Of a stretch of 8,703 bases of DNA, positions 1-5,683 are shown piece after piece. This DNA is from DASVFB01 sp036380275 (lineage in GTDB: Bacteria > Actinomycetota > Thermoleophilia > Gaiellales > Gaiellaceae). A program made the position numbers and the translations under genes. Position 1 is the stretch's first letter, and the number at the start of each line of letters is the position of its first letter. The notes beneath the pieces were generated by a model. It had not been told where the DNA came from, ran no database searches, and worked only from the letters and a program-made list of their open reading frames with translations. The DNA lies in NCBI GenBank assembly GCA_036380275.1, contig DASVFB010000022.1, forward strand, positions 1-8,703, given 5' to 3'.

Positions 1-24
1 GACGGAAGCGAGCGAAGCGAAGCG
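1..24. repeat. Short direct-repeat tract (AAGCG/AGCG units) downstream of the M16 gene
   Basis: The 26 bases left of the M16 stop are built of repeated GAAGCG, AGCGAAGCG and AAGCG units. Only the window edge is visible, so it may be the start of a longer intergenic repeat or a chance low-complexity stretch. No function is assigned. Confidence 0.3.
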
Positions 25-26
25 TT

Positions 27-1325
27 TCACGCAGCGGCTGCGGCGCGGACGAGCCCCGGATTGATCCCTTTGACCGCCGCCGTGAATGTGCCCTCGTCCG
101 GGCCGATTCCTGCGGCCGAGAGGTGCTCGGGCTGAAGCAGCACGGACGCGAGCTCGGAAACCTCGTCCGGCTCTACCGCGTCGATCTCCGCGATCAGGCG
201 GTCGAGCGAGAGCAGCTCGGTGTCCGTGATCAGCGATTTTCCGAGCCGGCTCATGCGGTTCGACGTCGACTCCATCGAGAGGACGACGCGGCCCTTGAGG
301 TTCTCCTTTGCGCGCTGCAGCTCGTTCGGCCGGAGCCGGCCCGCCGAGACGTCGGCGATCTCGCGGGAGGCGATCTCGAGACACTCGGCGACGTTCTCCT
401 CGCGCGTGCCGATGTAGAAGCCCACGAGCCCCGTGTCGGAGTACTGCGACGTGAAGCTGTAGACCGCGTACGCCATGCCGCGCTTCTCGCGGATCTCCTG
501 GAAGAGCCGGGACGAGGCGGAGCCGCCGAGGATCGAGTCCAGCAGCGAGGCGGCGAAGCGGCGCCGGTCGGAGCGCGAGATGCCGGGCGCGCCGATGCAA
601 ACGTGGTACTGCTCGGTGTCCTTCTGCTGGAAGCGGAGGCTCGGCGGCGGCGGAGTGACCATCGGTCTGCGGACGCGAACGCCCTTGGGCGGCGTGTCCT
701 GCGGACGCCGTTGTGCGCGCTCGACGAGACGGACGACCTCGTTGTGCTGCAGGTTTCCGGCTGCGGCGACGACGATGTTACCGCCGACGTACATTGAGCG
801 GTGGTACGCGGCGAGTGCGCGCCGGGTGACGCTGGCGATCACGTCGCGGGTGCCGATCACGGGGCGTCCGAGCGGCTGGTCGCCGAACACGGCCTCCGAG
901 AAGAGATCGTGGACGAGCTCCTGAGGAGCGTCCTCGTACATCGCGATCTCCTCGAGGACAACCTCGCGCTCCGAGTCGAGCTCCGCGAACGTGGGCGCAA
1001 ACACCATGTCCGTCATGACGTCGATCGCCGTGCCGAGGTGCGCGTCCGTCACGCGCGAGTAGAGCATCGTGTGCTCGCGCGATGTGGCCGCGTTGAGCTC
1101 GCCGCCGAGGCCGTCGAACATCTCGGCGATCTCCTGCGCGCTGTACGCCGACGAGCCCTTGAAGAGAAGGTGCTCGAGGAAGTGCGTGACGCCCGCGCGG
1201 TCGGCCTTCTCGTCCCTCGATCCAGCGCCAATCCAGTACCCGAGCGCGACGGACCGAACGCTCGGCACGCGCTCGGTGATGACGCGCTCGCCGGAGTCGA
1301 GCTCCGTGATCTCGTACTTCTGCAC
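27..1325 (-). CDS. M16 family zinc metallopeptidase (processing-peptidase-like)
   Basis: This 432-residue protein has the inverted zinc motif HxxEH (H48-F-L-E51-H52), with the distal glutamate ligand in the acidic stretch near E125/E126, about 73 residues on. The N-terminal M16 domain spans roughly residues 8-155. The C-terminal inactive-half domain spans about 165-400 and carries the typical GGSASSRLFQEIREKRG-type segment with R282 and Y286. There is no signal peptide, so it is predicted to be a cytoplasmic peptidase. It lies directly downstream of pnp, the same place as pepR after the PNPase gene in Mycobacterium tuberculosis and mlpA after pnpA in Bacillus. The start is GTG at 1325: an in-frame TAA lies 12 nt upstream, and the N-terminus (QKYEITELDSGERVITERV) matches the usual family start. 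No Shine-Dalgarno sequence is visible, and a strong hairpin ends 12 nt before the start. The substrate is unknown. Confidence 0.93.
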   Translation of the reverse strand: MQKYEITELDSGERVITERVPSVRSVALGYWIGAGSRDEKADRAGVTHFLEHLLFKGSSAYSAQEIAEMFDGLGGELNAATSREHTMLYSRVTDAHLGTAIDVMTDMVFAPTFAELDSEREVVLEEIAMYEDAPQELVHDLFSEAVFGDQPLGRPVIGTRDVIASVTRRALAAYHRSMYVGGNIVVAAAGNLQHNEVVRLVERAQRRPQDTPPKGVRVRRPMVTPPPPSLRFQQKDTEQYHVCIGAPGISRSDRRRFAASLLDSILGGSASSRLFQEIREKRGMAYAVYSFTSQYSDTGLVGFYIGTREENVAECLEIASREIADVSAGRLRPNELQRAKENLKGRVVLSMESTSNRMSRLGKSLITDTELLSLDRLIAEIDAVEPDEVSELASVLLQPEHLSAAGIGPDEGTFTAAVKGINPGLVRAAAAA

Positions 1326-1337
1326 GACTTGAGTTTA

Positions 1338-1361
1338 GAGGGGCGGCTTACGCCGCCCCTC
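1338..1361 (-). terminator. GC hairpin with GUAA tetraloop between pnp and the M16 gene (no U-tract)
   Basis: A perfect 10-bp inverted repeat, GAGGGGCGGC / GCCGCCCCUC, is closed on the minus-strand RNA by GUAA, a GNRA-type tetraloop. The pnp TAA lies 10 nt before the stem, and the GTG of the M16 gene lies 12 nt after it. The bases after the stem are UAAACUCAAG, not a run of U. It is therefore a poor intrinsic terminator by the usual rule. It could still act as a weak terminator, a 3' stabiliser of pnp mRNA against exonucleases, or a brake on M16 translation. Confidence 0.6.
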
Positions 1362-1371
1362 AGCTCGACCC

Positions 1372-3855
1372 TTAGTTGCGTCCGCGGCTGCCGCCGCGGC
1401 CACCGCCGCGGCCGCGATCGCGATCGCCCCGCGGACGCTCTTCGCGCTCGCGCGGAGGCGCATCCTTCGCGCGCTCGATCAGCTCCTCGGGCGTGACGAC
1501 GGAGCCGTTCTCGTGCTTGGCGAGGAGCTTGAGGCCGATGCGCCCGCGCTCCTTGTCGACCTCCTGCACGACGACGTCCAGCACGTCGCCACGACTGATC
1601 ACGTCTTCGATGTGACCGACGCGGCCCGGGCCGACGTTCGACACGTGCAGGAGCCCGTCCGTGCCCTTCTTCAGCTCGACGAACGCACCGAACTGCGTCG
1701 TCTTGACGACCTTCGCGTTGCGGTACTCGTCGCCGACCTCCGGGCTCTTTGTCAGGCCCTCGATCGCGGCGATCGCCGCCTGGGCCTTCGTGCCCTCGGT
1801 CGCGTAGATGAGGATCGTGCCGTCCTCCTCGATGTCGATCTGCACCTCGTAGTCGGCCTCGAGGCCGCGGATCGTCTCGCCGCCCTTGCCGATGACGAGG
1901 CCGATCTGCTCTGGGTCGATCTTGATCGACGTGATCCTGGGCGCGTGCGCCGCCAGTTCGGTGCGCGCTTCGGGAAGCGCCGCCAGCATCTTGTCGAGGA
2001 TGAACTCGCGTGCCCGCTTCGCCTGCTCGAGCGCGCTCTGCATGATCTCGCGCGTAACCCCCGTGATCTTGATGTCCATCTGGAGCGCGGTGATGCCGTC
2101 GCGAGTGCCGGCGACCTTGAAGTCCATGTCGCCGAGGTGATCCTCAGCTCCCTGGATGTCCGTGAGGATGACGTGTTCGTCGCCCTCCTTCACGAGACCC
2201 ATCGCGATCCCCGACACAGGTGCCTTGATCGGCACGCCGGCGTCCATCAGCGCCAGCGTCGAGCCGCACACGGAGCCCATCGACGACGAGCCGTTCGACT
2301 CGAGCGTCTCGGAGACGATCCGGATCGTGTACGGGAATTCCGACGCAGGTGGAATCATCGGCTCGAGCGCACGCTGTGCGAGCGCGCCGTGGCCGATATC
2401 GCGCCGCTTCGGCCCGCGCATGAAGCCCGTTTCCCCGACCGAGTACGGCGGGAAGTTGTAGTGGTGCATGAACCGGCGCTCGGACTCGAGCGAGAGGTCG
2501 TCGATGCGCTGGCCCTCCTTCGCAGTGCCGAGCGTGAGCAGCGACATGATCTGCGTCTGCCCGCGCGTGAACAGCGCGGAGCCGTGCGTCCGCGGGCTGA
2601 CACCGACCTCGCACTCGATCGGCCGGATGTCCTCCGTACCGCGGCCGTCCGGGCGGCGCTTCTCGATCGCGATCTTCTTGCGGACGAGGTCCTTGTAGAT
2701 CGCCTCGGCTGCGCGCTTCACGAACTGCTTCGTGAGCGAGTCCTTGACGGTCGGAGGCTCCCCTTCGACCGTAGCCGGCCCGACCGGGAACGGAAGCTGG
2801 ACCGTGTCGATGATTCGCTCGAACAGCAGGTGGCGCTTGGCCGACTTGAGCTCCTTCGAGTCCTGCTCCGCCTCGGTCAGCGCGCGCAGGTCGTTCTCGA
2901 ACTGCTGACGCACGGGCTCCTCGACGGCGGCAAGCCTCGCCTTCTCGAGCAGCGCGTTGAGGCTGGAACGCGCCTGCAGCTGCTTGACGATGTCCTCGTC
3001 CGTCGAGTCCATCGAGAGCGGCGGGGCGAGGTCCTCGAGCAGCTCCTCCACGACCGCACCGCCCTCGCGCAGGCCGTGCGCCTGGACGCGGTCGCGGATC
3101 GCGGCGCTGTGCGATGCGTCCAGCTCGGCCGTGAGCTCGGGATCGAGCCACTTCGGCTTGCCCGCCCGCTCACGCAGCTCTTCCTGCGCCTCGCAGAGCT
3201 TGCGGATCTCCGCCTGCGCGAGATCGAGCGCCTCGAGCAGCGTGTCCTCGGGCACCTCGTCGGCGCCGGCTTCGACCATCGTCAGACCTTCCTTCGTCCC
3301 GACGACGATCAAGTCGAGCGTCGACTCCTCCTCCGCCTCCTGCAACGTCGGGTTGACGACGAGGCGGCCCTCGATCTGGCCGATACGCACGGCCCCGATC
3401 GGACCGAGGAACGGCAGCGGCGAAAGCATCAGCGCAGCAGACGCCCCGTTGATGCAGAGGATGTCGTGCCCGATGACCATGTCGGCCGACAGCACGGTGC
3501 AGATCACCTGCACCTCGTTCTTGAAGCCCTTCGGCCAGAGCGGCCGGATCGGGCGGTCGATCATCCGCGCGGTCAGGATCGCGCGCTCGGTCGGACGTCC
3601 TTCCCGCTTGAAGAATCCGCCGGGGATCTTCCCGGCCGCGTACATCCGCTCCTCGACGTCGACGGTGAGCGGGAAGAAGTCCGCGCCCTCGCGCGCCTCC
3701 ATCCTGCCCTGCGCCGTTGCGAGCACCATCGTGTCCCCGGAGCGGACGACGACGGCGCCGTCTGCCTGCTTCGCGAGCTTCCCGGTCTCGAACGTCATTT
3801 CCCGGCCGCCGATCTCGACCGAGACGCCGGCGAGCCGTTCAGTGGCAATAGCCAT
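1372..3855 (-). CDS. pnp: Polyribonucleotide nucleotidyltransferase (PNPase)
   Basis: This is the phosphorolytic 3'-5' exoribonuclease, 827 residues against 711 in E. coli. The first RNase PH domain spans about residues 10-215 (FFKREGRPTE 81-90, IDRPIRPLWP 99-108). A helical linker spans about 215-400, and the second, catalytic RNase PH domain about 401-630. The catalytic domain has THGSALFTRGQTQ, FPPYSVGETG 468-477, SNGSSSMGSVCGS 520-532, and the metal-binding aspartates D572 and D578 of the EDHLGDMD motif. A KH domain (VIGKGG 654-659) and an S1 domain (about 706-780) follow. The tail, about 800-827, is rich in Arg, Gly and Asp. The linker is about 80 residues longer than in E. coli, measured from the shared KPKW motif to the RPDGR motif. 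The ATG at 3855 is chosen for its GGAGGG Shine-Dalgarno four bases upstream and the family-like N-terminus. The reading frame is open further upstream, but that part overlaps rpsO. PNPase usually represses its own mRNA, which the leader here may allow. Confidence 0.98.
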   Translation of the reverse strand: MAIATERLAGVSVEIGGREMTFETGKLAKQADGAVVVRSGDTMVLATAQGRMEAREGADFFPLTVDVEERMYAAGKIPGGFFKREGRPTERAILTARMIDRPIRPLWPKGFKNEVQVICTVLSADMVIGHDILCINGASAALMLSPLPFLGPIGAVRIGQIEGRLVVNPTLQEAEEESTLDLIVVGTKEGLTMVEAGADEVPEDTLLEALDLAQAEIRKLCEAQEELRERAGKPKWLDPELTAELDASHSAAIRDRVQAHGLREGGAVVEELLEDLAPPLSMDSTDEDIVKQLQARSSLNALLEKARLAAVEEPVRQQFENDLRALTEAEQDSKELKSAKRHLLFERIIDTVQLPFPVGPATVEGEPPTVKDSLTKQFVKRAAEAIYKDLVRKKIAIEKRRPDGRGTEDIRPIECEVGVSPRTHGSALFTRGQTQIMSLLTLGTAKEGQRIDDLSLESERRFMHHYNFPPYSVGETGFMRGPKRRDIGHGALAQRALEPMIPPASEFPYTIRIVSETLESNGSSSMGSVCGSTLALMDAGVPIKAPVSGIAMGLVKEGDEHVILTDIQGAEDHLGDMDFKVAGTRDGITALQMDIKITGVTREIMQSALEQAKRAREFILDKMLAALPEARTELAAHAPRITSIKIDPEQIGLVIGKGGETIRGLEADYEVQIDIEEDGTILIYATEGTKAQAAIAAIEGLTKSPEVGDEYRNAKVVKTTQFGAFVELKKGTDGLLHVSNVGPGRVGHIEDVISRGDVLDVVVQEVDKERGRIGLKLLAKHENGSVVTPEELIERAKDAPPREREERPRGDRDRGRGGGRGGSRGRN

Positions 3856-3860
3856 GTTTC

Positions 3861-3890
3861 CCTCCACTTTTCCTCGTACGAGGGTGGAGG
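3861..3890 (-). promoter_or_regulatory. Shine-Dalgarno-sequestering hairpin of pnp (alternative fold B)
   Basis: On the minus-strand RNA, CCUCCAC (3890-3884) pairs with GUGGAGG (3867-3861), giving 7 bp. Inside it CCUC (3883-3880) pairs with GAGG (3875-3872) around a GUAC loop, with a four-A bulge. The GUGGAGGG bases form the pnp Shine-Dalgarno sequence, so this fold would hide the ribosome binding site. The left arm is also the right arm of the larger upstream hairpin, so only one of the two can form. Base pairing was read directly from the sequence. The regulatory role is inferred. Confidence 0.55.
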
Positions 3891-3936
3891 TTTGAGTCAG
3901 TGCCGCCGCCGAGCACTCGCTCAAACTTCCACCCCC
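3880..3936 (-). promoter_or_regulatory. Long rpsO-pnp intergenic hairpin (fold A), likely RNase III target
   Basis: GGGUGGAAGUUUGAG (3934-3920) pairs with CUCAAACCUCCACCC (3896-3882) with a single A-C mismatch, extended outward by one G-U and one G-C pair. Beyond a 2x2 internal loop, five more pairs (3917-3913 with 3899-3903) close a 9-nt loop of GGC repeats, about 21 pairs in all. A hairpin at this position cut by RNase III is known in the rpsO-pnp transcripts of E. coli and Streptomyces, where it links to PNPase autoregulation. When this hairpin forms, the pnp Shine-Dalgarno sequence is left free. Confidence 0.7.
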
Positions 3937-3947
3937 TATGCCCTGAG

Positions 3948-4217
3948 CTAGCGCCGGAGCCCCAGCTCCTTGATGAGGGCCCGGTAGCCCTCGAGATTCG
4001 TGCGTTGGAGATAGTTCAGGAAGCGGCGGCGGCGTCCGACCAGCTTGAGCAGCCCGCGACGCGAGTGGTGATCGTGCTTGTGCGTGCGGAGGTGCTCGGT
4101 CAGCTGGTTGATCCGGCGCGTCAACATCGCAATTTGGACCTCCGGCGAGCCGGTGTCCGTTTCTGCGCGGCCGTGCTCCTTGATGATCTCCTGCTTCTCT
4201 TCCTTGGTGAGGCTCAT
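3948..4217 (-). CDS. rpsO: 30S ribosomal protein S15
   Basis: This is an 89-residue S15, the usual family length. It begins MSLTKEEKQEIIKEHG, followed by TDTGSPEVQIAMLTRRI, the conserved LTEHL...H.HDHHSRRGLL segment that contacts the 16S rRNA three-way junction, and the GRRRRFLNYL helix. S15 is a primary binder of the 16S central domain and starts assembly of the 30S platform. The ATG at 4217 has a good Shine-Dalgarno (GAGGAG) a few bases upstream, and the N-terminus matches the family. The frame stays open further upstream, but that stretch is antisense to the neighbouring plus-strand gene and looks non-coding. rpsO is followed by pnp after a structured 92-nt spacer. Many S15 genes are autoregulated through a leader RNA. 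Confidence 0.98.
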   Translation of the reverse strand: MSLTKEEKQEIIKEHGRAETDTGSPEVQIAMLTRRINQLTEHLRTHKHDHHSRRGLLKLVGRRRRFLNYLQRTNLEGYRALIKELGLRR

Positions 4218-4250
4218 GTGTCTCCTCTCGTGAGTGGCTCCACCGTCCCA

Positions 4251-4295
4251 GCGCGCCGCCCAAGGAAGGAGGCGCACGGCCGAGACGGGGTCGGC
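4251..4295 (-). promoter_or_regulatory. Possible structured rpsO leader (two stem-loops)
   Basis: Read as minus-strand RNA, GCCGA (4295-4291) pairs with UCGGC (4283-4279) over a 7-nt loop. GUGCGCC (4277-4271) pairs with GGCGCGC (4257-4251), with one G-U, over a 13-nt pyrimidine-rich loop. Both lie upstream of the rpsO Shine-Dalgarno. S15 mRNA leaders in several phyla fold into S15-binding structures, so this is a candidate. In such GC-rich DNA short stems also arise by chance, and I cannot identify the S15 binding signature. Confidence 0.3.
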
Positions 4296-4298
4296 GAC

Positions 4299-4305
4299 TA
4301 GGGTA
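4299..4305. promoter_or_regulatory. Possible symmetric -10 element shared by divergent rpsO and the GGT-like gene
   Basis: The near-palindrome CTAGGGTAG contains TAGGGT on the plus strand (4299-4304) and TACCCT on the minus strand (4305-4300). Both fit a loose TAnnnT -10 pattern. On the plus side the ATG of the GGT-like gene begins 11 nt later, implying a very short or leaderless 5' end. No convincing -35 box is seen on either side, so this is only a candidate. Confidence 0.2.
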
Positions 4306-4315
4306 GCGAATCGGC

Positions 4316-5683
4316 ATGGAACCTGGGATTGCCGCCGGGAATCCGGCGACCGCGTCGGCCGGCGCCGAGATGCTCGCTGCGGGTGGGAACGCCGCTGACG
4401 CCGCGGTGGCCGCGTCGCTCGCGTCGTGCGTCGCCGAGACGGTAATGACGGGGCTGCTCGGAGGCGGGCACGCGATCTACTGGGACGCCGCGTCGCGCAC
4501 GGCCCGGAACCTCGACTGCTTCTGCGCCGTGCCCTCTGGGGAAGGCGCCGAGTTGCTCGAGTTGAAGGTGCCGTTCGGCGAGGAGCTCGTCCACTACGCG
4601 ATCGGCGCCGCGTCGTTCGCCGTCCCAGGCGTGCCCGCGGGTCTCGGCGCGCTCCACGCCGAGTACGGCCGTCTTCCATGGCGGAAGGTCTTCGAACCCG
4701 CACTCAGGCTCGCCCGCGTCGGCGTCCCGATGACGCCCGCGCAGGCTTCGTGCCTCGCAATGCTCGCACCCGTCATGACGATGGACGCGGGCGCGCGCAT
4801 CTACGCGCCCGGCGACACGCTGTTGCAGGCCGGCGAGCTGCTGCGCCAGCCCGGGATCGAGAAGGCGCTCGCGCTGCTGGCGTCCGAAGGCGCGGAGTCG
4901 GCATACACCGGGTCGCTCGCGCAGTCGATCCTGTCGCTGATGCGCGGGCGGGGCGGCGCTGTCACTGCGGACGACCTCGAGGCTTACGAGGCGAGCTGGA
5001 GTGATCCGATCGACGTCGAGTACGCGGGGACGATGCTGTACACACGGCGCGGCCTCTCCGGGCTTCCTGAGTTGCTGCCGGCGTTGCCCGTGCTGCGCGA
5101 TCTGAACGAGACGGAACGCGTCCTGGCACTGCTCCCTGCCCTCGAGACGACCGGAGCCGAGACGCACACGACGAACCTTTCGGTCGTCGACGCGGGGGGG
5201 AACGCGTGCGTCATCACGACAAGCCTGGGCCTGGGCTCCGGCGACTTCCTCCCGGGCCTGGACCTGCACCTGAACAGCATGCTCGGCGAGGTCGACCTCA
5301 TCGTCGGCGACCTCGTTCCCGGCGAGCGGATGAGCTCGATGATGGCCCCCACGCTTGCGTTCGATGCCGACGGTCTCACGCTCGCGCTCGGCGCTGCGGG
5401 AGGGACGAGGCTCAGGACGGCGCTGGCGCTCGTGCTCGCCGGCGTCCTCGACGAGGGTCTCGCGCCTCAGGCCGCGGTCGACCGGCCACGCTTCCATGTA
5501 ACGGGCACCCTCGTCAACGCGGAGGGTGGAGTCGACGAGGCCGCGCTCGACCAGCTCGAAGCCGACGGCCGCACCGTCCGGCGCTGGCCGGGGTTACACC
5601 ACTACTTCGGCGGCGTGAGCGCGATCGGCCGCGACGGAGCGGCCGCCGACCCGCGCCGCAGCGGTGCGGTCGTCATGGCCTGA
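4316..5683 (+). CDS. Compact gamma-glutamyltransferase-like Ntn hydrolase
   Basis: This 455-residue protein is a recognisable GGT-family member, shorter than the usual 530-580. The N-terminal segment (LAAGGNAADAAVAASLASCVAE, then GLLGGGHAIYWD) is typical of the large subunit. The expected self-cleavage nucleophile is T285 in HTTNLSVVD, followed by AGGNACVITTSLGLGSG. Downstream are the SSM residues 340-342 and the oxyanion GG at 362-363. There are several oddities. No signal peptide is present, although many GGTs are exported. The substrate-carboxylate motif usually read as DxRExAP is LDCFCAVP (66-73), lacking the arginine. About 55-60 residues before the nucleophile are missing, including the usual EAMRxAYADR-like helix, and the PPPSSGG loop is degenerate (RRGLSGL). 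It may be a hydrolase or acylase of another amide rather than a glutathione-cleaving enzyme. It is the only plus-strand gene. No clear Shine-Dalgarno precedes the ATG. The stop overlaps the ribF end. Confidence 0.88.
   Translation: MEPGIAAGNPATASAGAEMLAAGGNAADAAVAASLASCVAETVMTGLLGGGHAIYWDAASRTARNLDCFCAVPSGEGAELLELKVPFGEELVHYAIGAASFAVPGVPAGLGALHAEYGRLPWRKVFEPALRLARVGVPMTPAQASCLAMLAPVMTMDAGARIYAPGDTLLQAGELLRQPGIEKALALLASEGAESAYTGSLAQSILSLMRGRGGAVTADDLEAYEASWSDPIDVEYAGTMLYTRRGLSGLPELLPALPVLRDLNETERVLALLPALETTGAETHTTNLSVVDAGGNACVITTSLGLGSGDFLPGLDLHLNSMLGEVDLIVGDLVPGERMSSMMAPTLAFDADGLTLALGAAGGTRLRTALALVLAGVLDEGLAPQAAVDRPRFHVTGTLVNAEGGVDEAALDQLEADGRTVRRWPGLHHYFGGVSAIGRDGAAADPRRSGAVVMA

Noticed and set aside
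27..1496. Plus-strand frames (123-797, 475-924, 801-1496) opposite the M16 gene
   Set aside because: Shadow frames with biased composition and no domain, while the minus strand encodes a complete M16 peptidase.
1513..3951. Very long plus-strand open frame (812 codons) antisense to pnp
   Set aside because: It is the mirror of a strongly conserved gene in GC-rich DNA. Its product is low-complexity (Arg, Asp, Leu, Val), with no recognisable domain and no good ribosome binding site.
3856..4317. Upstream extension of the pnp frame across the leader and rpsO
   Set aside because: The frame is open by composition only. The ATG at 3855 has a Shine-Dalgarno and the family-like N-terminus, and the extension overlaps rpsO completely.
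4218..4703. N-terminal extension of the rpsO frame
   Set aside because: Arg/Ser-rich shadow antisense to the GGT-like gene. S15 has its normal length from the ATG at 4217.
4298..5497. 399-codon minus-strand frame antisense to the GGT-like gene
   Set aside because: Low-complexity, no family resemblance, while the plus strand shows clear GGT motifs.
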